Shown one piece after another: positions 8,743-17,030 of a DNA stretch of 64,000 nt (positions are counted from its first letter, which is position 1; each line of letters starts with the position of its first letter). Location of the stretch: contig CAJULJ010000006.1 in NCBI GenBank assembly GCA_910587395.1, forward strand, positions 17,421 to 81,420. The letters run 5' to 3'. The position numbers were made by a program, and so were the translations under genes. The notes below the pieces were generated by a model. That model saw only the letters and a list, made by a program, of their open reading frames with translations. It did not search any database and was not told where the DNA came from. This DNA is from an uncultured Oscillospiraceae bacterium (lineage in GTDB: Bacteria > Bacillota > Clostridia > Oscillospirales > Oscillospiraceae).

Positions 8743-9458
8743 GGCACCAGTTCTCTCTTTCGCAGCAGTTTTTCACAAAGCTCCAGATCAGACGGATATG
8801 TGATCTTGATGTTCTCATGTTCCCCCGGAATCATCTTTACCTTCCAGCCCCTGCTGTAGGGCAATTGGCAGCTGCCGCTCATCGTGCTGAGCACTTCCGG
8901 CGGAGTCTCCTCGTACAAGCGCAGGTAAGCCTGATAGCGAAACGCCTCCGGGGCCTGCCCCGCATAAAGCGTTGACCGCTCCAGCAGCCCATCCACCCAC
9001 CGGCCATCCCGGCTGGTATAGGCCGTGTCCGTCACCGGCAGAACCGGAAGGACGCCGGGAGCTTCTTCCAGCCCCTGCAGCAGTCGGATCATCAGGTCCG
9101 CGCTTGCAAGGGGCCGCACCGCATCCTGGACCACCACCCCGTCCCGGCTTCCCGTAAGAAACGGCCGAAGCGCCCGAAGCCCATTGAGGATCGAGCCCTG
9201 GCGGTCTCTTCCAGCGGGAGCCGGCGCCCGCAGCTTGGTCAGTCCGTACTCCGCTTTCCACCGCAGGATTTGCTCATGCCATTCCCGCGCCGCAGCTACC
9301 ACGATGCCGCCGACCGCTTCACAGGATTGGAGCTGTTCAAGCGTATAGATCAGGACAGGCTTGCCCATAATCGCCTGATACTGCTTGGGGATATCCGTCC
9401 CCATCCGGTCTCCTGTGCCGCCCGACAAGACCAGCGCCGCGTTCCTTGCCTGTTCCAT
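8739..9458 (-). CDS. IspD/TarI-type cytidylyltransferase (module A)
   Basis: 239 residues. The nucleotide-binding signature LVLSGGTGDRMGTDIPKQY near the N-terminus and a VVQDAVRPL motif mark the IspD/TarI family, which transfers CMP from CTP to a sugar- or polyol-phosphate. Pairing with the dehydrogenase and epimerase neighbours argues for a pentitol phosphate substrate rather than methylerythritol phosphate. ATG at 9458 is used; a GTG two codons upstream is also possible. A second, clearly different member lies at 45060-45767 in the other flagellin locus. Confidence 0.78.
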   Translation of the reverse strand: MEQARNAALVLSGGTGDRMGTDIPKQYQAIMGKPVLIYTLEQLQSCEAVGGIVVAAAREWHEQILRWKAEYGLTKLRAPAPAGRDRQGSILNGLRALRPFLTGSRDGVVVQDAVRPLASADLMIRLLQGLEEAPGVLPVLPVTDTAYTSRDGRWVDGLLERSTLYAGQAPEAFRYQAYLRLYEETPPEVLSTMSGSCQLPYSRGWKVKMIPGEHENIKITYPSDLELCEKLLRKRELVP

Positions 9459-9464
9459 CTTCAC

Positions 9465-10127
9465 TCAAAAGCGCAGCTCGCGGATGGCCTGCAGGGTTTC
9501 GCCATAGGACCTGCTTTTCCCAAACAGGAGGGTCGTGCCAAGCACGAACCCTTTGACCCCTTTGGGGGCGTACTCCGTGATCTTATCCGCGCTGCAGGCG
9601 CCGTCCCAGTAAAGCTCGAACCCCATGTCCTCTTTGATGGAAAGCAGCTTCGTGATCTTTTTGCCCACATAGGGCAGGTACATCTGCCCCGCGTTCCCTG
9701 GATTCACCGACATGACCAGCACCTTTTTCACAATGCGCAGCATTTCCATGATCGTTTCCACCGAGGTGCCGGGATTGATGGCAATGCCCGGTATCATGCC
9801 CGCGTCAATAATCACCTGCAAAGTCGTGGACGGGTGGTATTCCGCCTCAGGGTGAATGTAGATGGTATCTCCCTGCCGCAGGTTTTTTGTAAACAAATTG
9901 ATCCGGTCGTTGGGCCGCTCGATCATCAGATGTACGTCCAGGGGCTTGCCGGTTGCGCCGGCGATATAGCGCATATCATTCAAGGACATGGCAAAGTTGG
10001 GCACATACCGCCCGTCCATGATGTCGATGTGGAAGGAGTCGATGCCCCCCTCCTCCAGGGCCCGCACCTCGCTCTCCAGATGCCCATAGTCCGCGCACAT
10101 CATGGAGGCCATCAGCTCAAATTGCAT
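9465..10127 (-). CDS. Ribulose-phosphate 3-epimerase family protein
   Basis: 220 residues from ATG 10127, which follows AAGAGG at good spacing. The TIM-barrel signatures SFHIDIMDG (31-39) and DVHLMI and a late WDGA are those of ribulose-5-phosphate 3-epimerases, which interconvert D-ribulose and D-xylulose 5-phosphate. Several positions differ from the housekeeping enzyme (the usual VDGG is WDGACSADK), so a dedicated or altered-specificity copy is likely. It leads directly into the cytidylyltransferase and dehydrogenase genes and probably feeds them a pentulose phosphate. Confidence 0.8.
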   Translation of the reverse strand: MQFELMASMMCADYGHLESEVRALEEGGIDSFHIDIMDGRYVPNFAMSLNDMRYIAGATGKPLDVHLMIERPNDRINLFTKNLRQGDTIYIHPEAEYHPSTTLQVIIDAGMIPGIAINPGTSVETIMEMLRIVKKVLVMSVNPGNAGQMYLPYVGKKITKLLSIKEDMGFELYWDGACSADKITEYAPKGVKGFVLGTTLLFGKSRSYGETLQAIRELRF

Positions 10128-10156
10128 CTCATACCTCTTTTCAGCGGTCACGCCGG

Positions 10157-11266
10157 TCACGGCATGACCGCGTATAAAACCGTCTCTGTGTTCCCGTTCG
10201 AGTGGTGCCGCACATACAGCCTGTATTCCGGCACCAGTTGCTTGATATACCGTGGGATTGTCACCATATCCTCTGTTTTGTGATAGATGCAGACGGCCAG
10301 CTTCGGCTTGTCCCTGAGGATTGTCCGCTTCGCCCCCTTCAGAGACTCCAATTCAGCGCCCTCCACATCCATCTTGATAAACGTAACCCGCTCGTCCGGG
10401 TCCACGACCTCATCAATCGGCGCCACGCAGACGCTGCTTCCTCCGGTCTCCGCAATGCACGAGCTGACATCTCCATCCTCTTTGAAGTGCAGGACGGTCC
10501 GCTCGCTCCATGTCCCAACGGGCAGGATCTCCGCCTGAGAAAAGTTTTCTGTTTCCTTTCGCGCCAGACACCGTCTGTAGTTCTCCGGGTCCGGCTCAAA
10601 GGCGTAAACCTTTTTTACATGCCCGCAATACCGGCTCAGCCTGATGGAACACTCCAGATCAAAGCAGCCCGCGTCAACAAAAACCTCCTCGGCCTCATAG
10701 CGCATAAATTCCGGCTCAAAGTACTGCCCCGGGTCGCTTCCATCTCCCTGCGGATAATAATCCGCTATATCAAAAATCTGATCCCGGGGATAACCGCCCT
10801 CCTCCAGGATCTGCGCGATCTCATCCCGCGCTCTCGTCGTGTTGATCACCACATTCAGCTCATTTTGAGCCAGCAGCTCCTCCGGACTCATCACCGGATA
10901 GCCCAGATAGCCGGTTTTCTGCTTGCTCTTCGTTCCGCTGCAAAACCCGACAAACCGGTCGTCACACGCCCAATAGCGCAGGCACTCCTTTCCGATCACC
11001 CCAGCCCCGTACAAAACGATCTTCCGGTCCTTCGGCATGGAATCGCGCAAGTCGGCAATCGTTTTGCCCTTTAAGGGCGTCAGGTTCGGCAGATAGGCCG
11101 TTACAATTTTTTTGATATAGCTTAGATTGCCGGAGATCAGATAATTGAGCCGATTCAAATAGATGTCCTTCGACTCATCGTCCTCCAGCATCCGGTATAC
11201 GTCCGCGTACTCTTGTAATCTGTCCGCCATAATCTGTTCCTCGCCTTCCAGCGCCATGGAGTTCAT
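10157..11266 (-). CDS. FkbM-type methyltransferase with N-terminal Rossmann-like module
   Basis: 369 residues. Residues about 80-160 contain the recurrent module of this island (KIVLYGAGVIGKE, then GYPVMSPEELL). Residues about 195-365 match FkbM-family SAM methyltransferases: FVDAGCFDLECSIRL, VYAFEPDPENY and VTFIKMDVEGAELESLKGA. These methylate sugar hydroxyls. The ATG at 11266 abuts the stop of the PHP gene; an internal ATG 12 codons later preceded by GAGGA is an alternative. The target is probably a sugar of the flagellin glycan. Confidence 0.8.
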   Translation of the reverse strand: MNSMALEGEEQIMADRLQEYADVYRMLEDDESKDIYLNRLNYLISGNLSYIKKIVTAYLPNLTPLKGKTIADLRDSMPKDRKIVLYGAGVIGKECLRYWACDDRFVGFCSGTKSKQKTGYLGYPVMSPEELLAQNELNVVINTTRARDEIAQILEEGGYPRDQIFDIADYYPQGDGSDPGQYFEPEFMRYEAEEVFVDAGCFDLECSIRLSRYCGHVKKVYAFEPDPENYRRCLARKETENFSQAEILPVGTWSERTVLHFKEDGDVSSCIAETGGSSVCVAPIDEVVDPDERVTFIKMDVEGAELESLKGAKRTILRDKPKLAVCIYHKTEDMVTIPRYIKQLVPEYRLYVRHHSNGNTETVLYAVMP

Positions 11267-12085
11267 CTATCCCATCAGCCAGTCCAACTCCAGCTCCAGC
11301 GCCGCCATCGGATGATCCGGCTTGTTCTTTTCCCCGTGAAAATCGCTGCCGCCGGTCACGTGGAGCTCATACTTCTCCGCAAGGCGCAGATACTCCGCCT
11401 GCTGCTCCGGCGTGTGCTTCGGATAGAAGCACTCGATGGCGTCAAGCCCATAGCTTACCAGCCGCCGCACCAGCTCCTCCAGGGTCTCCTCCCCCAGAAC
11501 GATCTGATACGGATGGGCCAGAGAAACCTTTCCTCCCGATGCTTTGATCCGTTCCACGCACTCCTGGGCGCTGGGCTTCGTTCCCTTCTCAGTCTGCTGA
11601 AATTCCACCGTGTCCAGGTATCGGTCAAAGGCCTCCTTGCGCGTGGACACATATCCGTGGCGCAGCATCACCTGTGCAAAGTGGGGCCGGCCGATCACAC
11701 CGCCCTTTGCCTCCGCCTCCACCTCGTCAAGAGGGACATCCACCCCTCTCTCACGCAGGAAGCTCACGATGCGGTATTTCCGGTCGTTCCGGCCCTTTTT
11801 CATGTCGCTGCTCATCCGGCGTATGCCGGACGTTGCCGGGGAAAATCCATACCCGAGGATGTGGAGATTGAGATAATCGTCCGCGCTCAATTCAATGCCG
11901 CTCAGAACGCGCAGGCCCAGCGCCTCTCCTGTCTCCACGGCCTCCTTGACCCCGTCCGCCGTGTCATGGTCTGTCAGCGCCAGAACGTCCAGTCCCCGTT
12001 CCTTTGCCAGCCGTACCAGCTCCGCCGGAGCATACTGGCCGTCGGAGGCCGTGCTGTGGGTATGCAGATCAGCCACATAGTTCAT
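11267..12085 (-). CDS. PHP-domain phosphatase, probably 3',5'-nucleoside bisphosphate (PAP) phosphatase-like
   Basis: 272 residues from ATG 12085. Metal-binding motifs of the PHP superfamily are all visible: DLHTHS, TDHD, SGIELS, LHILGYG, LAHPYQ and GGSDFHG. Close relatives (YciV/RNase AM group) cleave the 3'-phosphate of 3',5'-bisphosphonucleotides such as PAP. It overlaps the APS-kinase-like gene and sits two genes from the sulfotransferase-like gene. A PAP-clearing role in a sulfation module is therefore an attractive inference, because PAP is the inhibitory by-product of PAPS-dependent sulfotransfer. Locus B has no equivalent. Confidence 0.8.
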   Translation of the reverse strand: MNYVADLHTHSTASDGQYAPAELVRLAKERGLDVLALTDHDTADGVKEAVETGEALGLRVLSGIELSADDYLNLHILGYGFSPATSGIRRMSSDMKKGRNDRKYRIVSFLRERGVDVPLDEVEAEAKGGVIGRPHFAQVMLRHGYVSTRKEAFDRYLDTVEFQQTEKGTKPSAQECVERIKASGGKVSLAHPYQIVLGEETLEELVRRLVSYGLDAIECFYPKHTPEQQAEYLRLAEKYELHVTGGSDFHGEKNKPDHPMAALELELDWLMG

Positions 12086-12086
12086 A

Positions 12087-12629
12087 TCATTCACCCTTGT
12101 CGTTCAGGAAGCGTTTTTCCAACCGCTCCACGATGGCCTCCGGAGTTTCGCCGCCGTCATTTTGTATCACAACGTCCGGGCGTTCCGGCTCGTCATAGGG
12201 CAGGTCCACCCCTACCACATTTTTTGCCCCGGAGGAATACAATCCCTTCTGATCCCTCTTATAGAGCGTCTCTTGGGTCACCTTGACATAAATCTCTCTG
12301 TAATTCTCAATGTTTGCCCGGTTCCAGGCCCGGATCTCGTTATACATTGAGATGCTGCAGCAAACCACGTCCAGTCCCCGCTCCGTCAAGTCCCGGCAGC
12401 GCTGGAACAGCGCTCGCGCTCCGGCCTTTCGGGCCTGCGTCGTATAACGGCTGTCCACCGTCGCCGCATCGCCTGTGTTATGCCCCGCCGCGCTCCGCTG
12501 ACGGTCGCCGTCCAGCAGCACCGCCCTTGGTTTCCTTTCTTTGAGCCGTTCATAAAACAGCCCGCCGATGGTGGTCTTGCCCGCACCGGCCAGACCGGTA
12601 AAAAAGTACAGCGTTCCCTTTTCGCCCAT
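12087..12629 (-). CDS. Adenylyl-sulfate (APS) kinase-like protein, module A
   Basis: 180 residues. The P-loop TGLAGAGKTT (11-20), the LDGDRQR segment, the KGLYSSG motif and the GVDLPYDEP motif all follow APS kinase (CysC), which makes PAPS from APS and ATP. ATP sulfurylase, needed to make APS, is not in the window, so it must be elsewhere or the kinase must have another substrate. It follows the sulfotransferase-like and small helical genes and overlaps the phosphatase gene. A paralogue at 46524-47024 has the same neighbours. I infer local supply of sulfate donor for flagellin modification. Confidence 0.82.
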   Translation of the reverse strand: MGEKGTLYFFTGLAGAGKTTIGGLFYERLKERKPRAVLLDGDRQRSAAGHNTGDAATVDSRYTTQARKAGARALFQRCRDLTERGLDVVCCSISMYNEIRAWNRANIENYREIYVKVTQETLYKRDQKGLYSSGAKNVVGVDLPYDEPERPDVVIQNDGGETPEAIVERLEKRFLNDKGE

Positions 12630-12643
12630 TGAGAGCGTCCTCC

Positions 12644-12829
12644 TCAGTGGTCTTGATATCGTTCCAGCGCCCGGTCGATCTGCTCCCGCAGGATTTCCAG
12701 CCCCTGCTGAAGCCTGACACGGGACGCGTCGCTGCAGTCGCCGCTGGCGGACCGCTCCGCCAGCTCCAGCATCCGCTCCAGCAGATACTGCACCTCCTCC
12801 AGCGCGCCGTTCAGCTCGTCGTGCTCCAT
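12644..12829 (-). CDS. Small helical protein of the flagellin-sulfation module, copy A
   Basis: 61 residues from ATG 12829, which starts five bases after the sulfotransferase-like stop. The sequence is charged, lacks cysteines near the ends and is almost entirely predicted helix (LEEVQYLLERMLELAE, later LEILREQIDRALERY), like a two-helix coiled coil or small chaperone. A clear paralogue is at 47021-47212 between the same two genes, and conservation of place and pattern in both copies supports it as a real gene. Function unknown; a cofactor or chaperone for the large protein is a guess. Confidence 0.65.
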   Translation of the reverse strand: MEHDELNGALEEVQYLLERMLELAERSASGDCSDASRVRLQQGLEILREQIDRALERYQDH

Positions 12830-12833
12830 ATTC

Positions 12834-14828
12834 TTAATGATACAGCGGCTGCTCCAGCAGCGCCGGGTCAAGCTCCAGCTGGGGCATCATGCGCAGCGGC
12901 TGGCCCCTCTTGTTCACAAAGCGCAGGCCCTCCAGCAGGATCTCCACGTTGTCCAAACGATTCTGCGCGTATTGTTTCATGCTGTCTTCCAGCAGGCCCA
13001 GCTGAACCTTTTCCTCCAGCTCCTCGTCAACCCGTTCGCCGTCCAGATAGCTCACGATGGCCTTGTGGAAATACTTGGTCCACGTTTCCCGCATGTAGTG
13101 GTCCACCGTGGTGAAGCCCTTCACCCATTCCTTCGCGCGGGCCTCGTCCACCGGTGTGCCGTCGTAATATTGGAAGTCGTACCCATAATACTCATAGGCG
13201 TCCCGCAGGAAGTATTCAATGAAGCACCGTTCGTCCTCGTTGGCGTATTCGTCATAGGTTCGATACACCGGCGCGGTGTCAAAGCCCTCCATGTGCGCCT
13301 GCCGGCCGCCCTCGGTGCACCGGGTCATGCTCTCGGTATAGGGCAGGTCCAAAAACGCGGCCAGCGCGGTAAATACCGCCTTCGGATTCAGCTTCGCGTC
13401 CTCAAACCGGACCAGAACACTGTCCCTGTACAGCCGGTCCTCCGGGTCGATCATAAAGCTGCGGTTCAAAACGCGCTCCATCGCCACGTCGCTGACCACC
13501 GCCACCCTGTCGTCGCCGTACTGCTCCTCGTAGACCTGCGACATGATGTACATAAACCGGACGGTGGCGCTGTGGCTGGTGGTAAACCGCCGCAGGGGCG
13601 TAAAGGTCTTGATGTACTTGAAATTTTGGAAAATGGGAGACGTGCGCACCTGCTCATAGCTCTCCGACTCCAGCACCGTTCGATTCTCGCCGTCCACCCG
13701 GAGCCGATACTCAATGTTTTCAAAGTGCGGCTGGAAAAACATCGCCGGAACGATCCGCGAACCCATATCCAGTCCGCATACGGCGTCCTGCCGCCCCAGA
13801 TAAACCGCCGCCAGGATGTCCTTATCCGTGCGGCTCTGCATGTGGTACAGCTCCTCCGTCAAACCAACGGACCAGTCAAGCTCTTCAGCGGCCTGCCGCG
13901 CGTTTTTCGCGCTCTTCAATACCGCTCTGACCTTCTCCAGCACATCCGTGATGCTGTCCATCATCACGGAGGGCAGGCAGATCAGGTTCGGGTGGGCGTC
14001 GAACACCTCGTTGAAGAAATCGCCGCCGTTGTGGGTGGACAGCTGGGTGTGCCAGATCAGCCGGTTCACCTCGCGGATGCCCACGGGCCTCACCGGATAC
14101 TGGCTGTAATCAATCCCAAACCGCTCCTTGAAGTCGATGGGGTACTGCTCCGCCTCATCCTCAATTAAGAACACCAGCTTTTTCTCCTCAAGCACCTTGC
14201 GAAGGTTCAGGCACTGCAAATAGGAGCAAAACACACCCCAGTCCGTATAGTGCAGGTAAACGTGGTTTTCCCGGCCGATATGCTCGCTTTTGCGCACATT
14301 GTCGTTGAGATACTCCAGCTCATACTGGGAAAAAACATCCCGCGCCAGGATGGGCCTTTCCAGGTCCCTAAAAAAATTCCGGCTCACCACCTGGTTCCCA
14401 AAATTCACAAACTCCCCGAACCGCTTCTCCGCCCGGTAAAAGGGGATATACCCATTGTGGTCATCGTAGGGAAAAAACTGGACGGGCAGCTCCTCAAAGG
14501 GAACAAAATCCCGCCGGAACAGATAGGGATATTTGCCCAGCAGCTTGCAGTTGCGCTCATAGCGGGACTTGAGCAGCCTTACGTTGGGCTCGTAAAAAAC
14601 CGCCTCCATCAGCGGCAGGATGTCCTCCTGGAAATGGCCCTGGTTATACAGCTCCCGGAAGCAGCCGTAGGAGATGCGGTAATCCCCCCCGCTTTGCAGA
14701 ATAAAGGCCGCCGCCTCCATGCGCTCCACCGGCTCCCCCGCCTCCTGCAGGGACAGCGTATAGGCCCGGCAGGCGTCCTCCGTCTGCCCCAGCTCCACCA
14801 GCCTCCGCGCGATCTCAATAGCCCTCAT
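12834..14828 (-). CDS. Large sulfotransferase-like protein, copy A
   Basis: 664 residues from ATG 14828 (AAGGAATC ribosome site; the paralogue begins at the same residue). The first about 100 residues are helical and TPR-like. The central part has a sulfotransferase-like order of motifs: a WHTQLSTHNGGDFFNEVFD segment followed by AHPNL in the place of the PAPS 5'-phosphosulfate loop, an LRRFTTSHS segment in the place of the 3'-phosphate loop, and VLVRFEDAKLNPKAVF with AAFLDLPYTES, a common sulfotransferase C-terminal signature. The first loop lacks the usual Lys/Arg-Ser-Gly-Thr, so activity is inferred rather than certain. It follows flagellin 1 and precedes an APS-kinase-like gene. Confidence 0.65.
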   Translation of the reverse strand: MRAIEIARRLVELGQTEDACRAYTLSLQEAGEPVERMEAAAFILQSGGDYRISYGCFRELYNQGHFQEDILPLMEAVFYEPNVRLLKSRYERNCKLLGKYPYLFRRDFVPFEELPVQFFPYDDHNGYIPFYRAEKRFGEFVNFGNQVVSRNFFRDLERPILARDVFSQYELEYLNDNVRKSEHIGRENHVYLHYTDWGVFCSYLQCLNLRKVLEEKKLVFLIEDEAEQYPIDFKERFGIDYSQYPVRPVGIREVNRLIWHTQLSTHNGGDFFNEVFDAHPNLICLPSVMMDSITDVLEKVRAVLKSAKNARQAAEELDWSVGLTEELYHMQSRTDKDILAAVYLGRQDAVCGLDMGSRIVPAMFFQPHFENIEYRLRVDGENRTVLESESYEQVRTSPIFQNFKYIKTFTPLRRFTTSHSATVRFMYIMSQVYEEQYGDDRVAVVSDVAMERVLNRSFMIDPEDRLYRDSVLVRFEDAKLNPKAVFTALAAFLDLPYTESMTRCTEGGRQAHMEGFDTAPVYRTYDEYANEDERCFIEYFLRDAYEYYGYDFQYYDGTPVDEARAKEWVKGFTTVDHYMRETWTKYFHKAIVSYLDGERVDEELEEKVQLGLLEDSMKQYAQNRLDNVEILLEGLRFVNKRGQPLRMMPQLELDPALLEQPLYH

Positions 14829-14918
14829 TGCCGTTGATTCCTTTCTTTCCGTCTTTCTGTGGCATTTGCGAAAAGCGCCGGACAAAACGGCGGCTTTCGC
14901 AAACGCCGCAGGCATTGT

Positions 14919-14952
14919 AAAAGGGGGCGGGCAAAGCCCGCCCCCTTTTTTT
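14919..14952 (-). terminator. Hairpin terminator/attenuator after flagellin 1
   Basis: A perfect 10-bp GC stem (14923-14932 with 14936-14945, loop AAA) is flanked by AAAA on the left, giving UUUU for minus-strand transcripts, and by seven T on the right. It lies between flagellin 1 and the sulfotransferase-like gene, so the second is probably expressed by partial read-through. Nearly the same structure occurs after flagellin 2 at 49311-49345. Confidence 0.8.
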
Positions 14953-14994
14953 GCTGCGAACGGTTTTGCTGTGCCAAAAACAACCCGGCAGGAA

Positions 14995-15228
14995 TTACTG
15001 CAGCAGCTGCAGCACGCCCTGAGGCACCTGGTTGGCCTGAGCCAGCATGGCCTGAGCGGACTGGATCAGGATGTTGTTCTTGGTGTAGGCCATCATCTCG
15101 TCGGCCACGTCGGTGTCGCGGATGGTGGACTCGGCGTCCTGGATGTTCTCGGTCATGACGCTGAGGTTGTTGATGGTGTGGTCCAGACGGTTCTGGGTGG
15201 CGCCCAGAGTACCGCGCACGTCGGACAC
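14995..15228 (-). repeat. Flagellin 3' identity tract (pair with 49388-49621)
   Basis: The last 234 bases of flagellin 1 are identical by eye to the last 234 bases of flagellin 2, including silent positions, and similarity continues into the 3' untranslated region up to the terminator. Such identity beside highly diverged central domains indicates recent gene conversion. Confidence 0.9.
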
Positions 15229-16905
15229 GATGTTGATTGCGTTCTTGATGGCCTCAACAGCGGCGGCGGCGCTGTCCTGGTCGGCGATGGAGATCCCGTC
15301 CAGGCCCAGGGCGGAGGTGTGCATGTCGCCGATGGACACGTTCAGCTGGTTGTAGCTGTCCGCGGTGTCGCCGATCTGGAGGGTCAGGCCCTTCTGAGCG
15401 GCCTGGGCGGCGGTGGTGGTGGTGGTGGTCACCTGCATCTTGAAGTTGGCCGCCAGCTTATCCAGGCTGTCGAAGAACACGGCGCTGCCGCCGGTATTGG
15501 CCTTGTCGGTCACCGCGTCATTCACGCGCTGCACGGTGAGGCCGGCGGGATAGCCCTTGGAACCGTCGCTGACGCCGATCTTGAAGGAGACGGACTGGAT
15601 TTGGCCGGTCTTATCCTTGATCTTGAAGTTCACGGTGCCGCCCAGCTTCTCGCTGATCTTGCTCAGCGCGGAATTCAGGTCGTCGGTGCTCTTCAGCTCC
15701 ACGATCTCCTCGCCGGTGGTGCTCAAAGCGGCATTACCCGCCTGCGCCCTGACGGAGCTGTTGTTGCCAATGGACAGGACCAGGGAACGGGTGCCGATGG
15801 CGATCTTGGCGCCGTCCTTGATGTCCTCAGCCTTGATGTTGAAGATGGTGTTGGCCGTATTCGCGCCCGTGGCGGCAATGCCCTTCTGAGTCACCACGGT
15901 GCCGCCCTTGATGGAGGCCTCGCCGTTGACCACGGTGCCGTCGTTCTCGTCCAGCTCGATCTGGAACTTGCTGCCGCCGCCGGTGACGGAGACCTTGACG
16001 TCGAAGTTGGCGTGAGCCTCCTCCACGGTCTGGGGGTTCTTGGTCTGGGTGAAGGTCAGCTCGCTGCCATTGCCGGCCACTTCCCAGTTCACGCCGTTCA
16101 GCTCAATGGTCTTCTTGCCGTTCTCCAGGACGAAGTTATCGCTGTTGGCCATAATGTTGGTGACAATGGCGCTGGCGGCAACTTTGCCGGAAGCGGCGGT
16201 AAGGCTGCCCACAGTCTTCATCTCCACGCCACCCACGTTGACGGAGACAACGCCCGAAGCCTTGGTGGCGCCGGTGGAGCCGATGGTGAACTTCATGGTG
16301 GACAGATCAACCTTGAAGGAAGCCTTCTGAGCGGTCTGGCCCTCGCCGTCCAGGATGGTCTTCTCGCCCACCACGTCATGGGCCTTCTCGTTGTCGCCGA
16401 TGACGGCCTTGATGATGCGGTCCATGCCGGTGACATCCTGGGTGCTGGTGCTGGAGCTGGCGGCCATGGCGGCCTTGGTGGCCATGGAGCCGTCCAGCAG
16501 CTTGATGCCGTTGAAGTTGGAGCTGTCGGCGATGCGGTTGATCTCGCTCTTCAGCTGGTCAACCTCCTTCTGCAGCTGGGCGCGGTCGGTGGTGTTGTCG
16601 TAGGTGCCGTTGGCGGACTGGGTGGCCAGCTCCACCATACGGTTGAGCATGTCGTGAACCTCGGTCAGGGCGCCCTCGGCGGTCTGCACCAGGGAGATGC
16701 CGTCCTTGGCGTTCTTCTGGGCGGTCTCCAGGCCGGTGATCTGGGCGCGCATCTTCTCGGAAATGGCCAGACCGGCGGCGTCGTCGCCGGCGCGGTTGAT
16801 CTTGTAGCCGGAGGAGAGCTTCTCCAGGTTGGACTTCATCGCACTCACGTTGTTGGTGTAGTTGCGATAGGCGTTCATCGCCATGATATTATGCTGAATA
16901 CGCAT
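14995..16905 (-). CDS. fliC: Flagellin 1 (fixed-promoter flagellin)
   Basis: 636 residues, start ATG 16905 behind AAGGAG. The N-terminal D0/D1 segment (MRIQHNIMAMNAYRNY, LSSGYKINRAGDDAAGLA) and the C-terminal one (NRLDHTINNLSVMTENI, ending VPQGVLQLLQ) are classical flagellin; residues about 150-490 are a long, Ser/Thr/Ala-rich variable surface domain, suitable for glycosylation. It forms the flagellar filament after secretion by the flagellar export system. A sigma-28-type promoter lies about 250 bases upstream with a long leader between. Codons 3-8 are an exact match to the guide-like sequence of the TnpB-like locus 35 kb away. Confidence 0.97.
   Translation of the reverse strand: MRIQHNIMAMNAYRNYTNNVSAMKSNLEKLSSGYKINRAGDDAAGLAISEKMRAQITGLETAQKNAKDGISLVQTAEGALTEVHDMLNRMVELATQSANGTYDNTTDRAQLQKEVDQLKSEINRIADSSNFNGIKLLDGSMATKAAMAASSSTSTQDVTGMDRIIKAVIGDNEKAHDVVGEKTILDGEGQTAQKASFKVDLSTMKFTIGSTGATKASGVVSVNVGGVEMKTVGSLTAASGKVAASAIVTNIMANSDNFVLENGKKTIELNGVNWEVAGNGSELTFTQTKNPQTVEEAHANFDVKVSVTGGGSKFQIELDENDGTVVNGEASIKGGTVVTQKGIAATGANTANTIFNIKAEDIKDGAKIAIGTRSLVLSIGNNSSVRAQAGNAALSTTGEEIVELKSTDDLNSALSKISEKLGGTVNFKIKDKTGQIQSVSFKIGVSDGSKGYPAGLTVQRVNDAVTDKANTGGSAVFFDSLDKLAANFKMQVTTTTTTAAQAAQKGLTLQIGDTADSYNQLNVSIGDMHTSALGLDGISIADQDSAAAAVEAIKNAINIVSDVRGTLGATQNRLDHTINNLSVMTENIQDAESTIRDTDVADEMMAYTKNNILIQSAQAMLAQANQVPQGVLQLLQ
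16601..16830 (-). repeat. Flagellin 5' identity tract (pair with 51012-51241)
   Basis: 230 bases coding for the N-terminal D1 region are identical by eye in the two flagellin genes. The tract stops before the first about 75 bases of each gene, where silent and coding differences reappear; this diverged part contains the guide-matching site. Confidence 0.9.
16882..16897 (-). other. Target-like site in flagellin 1 for the TnpB-associated guide
   Basis: The coding strand reads TCAGCATAATATCATG, covering the last base of codon 3 through codon 8 of flagellin 1. It is identical over 16 of 16 bases to the sequence immediately after the putative scaffold of the TnpB-associated RNA (51899-51914), and the match ends exactly at both sides. 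The bases just 5' of it on the coding strand are CGTAT, the place where a target-adjacent motif would be read. The equivalent site in flagellin 2 has two mismatches. Confidence 0.8.
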
Positions 16906-16945
16906 GTTGCAAACTCCTTTTTATAAATTTTTTTGTGTGCCTCGG

Positions 16946-16955
16946 CCATCCTTTG
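16946..16955 (-). promoter_or_regulatory. Possible CsrA-binding site in the flagellin 1 leader
   Basis: The flagellin 1 leader RNA contains CAAAGGAUGG about 40 bases before the start codon, close to the CsrA consensus (RUACARGGAUGU), and a second GGA lies in the ribosome site. CsrA repression of flagellin translation is established in Bacillus. A CsrA-like protein is encoded at 51494-51841. Binding is inferred only from motif similarity. Confidence 0.4.
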
Positions 16956-17030
16956 CCTCTGCACATTGGAGCTTCCGGCCTGACTGAACACCTGGCCACG
17001 GCATTCAGCCCGTCCGGCGCGGGGGGTTAT

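Noticed and set aside
14829..14915. Longer start of the sulfotransferase-like protein A at 14915
   Set aside because: The paralogue begins at the residue equivalent to 14828, which also has the ribosome site.
14866..16926. Very long plus-strand frames over both flagellins (also 49349-51337)
   Set aside because: They are antisense shadows produced by the biased codon use of flagellin, Gly/Val/Leu-rich and without homology.
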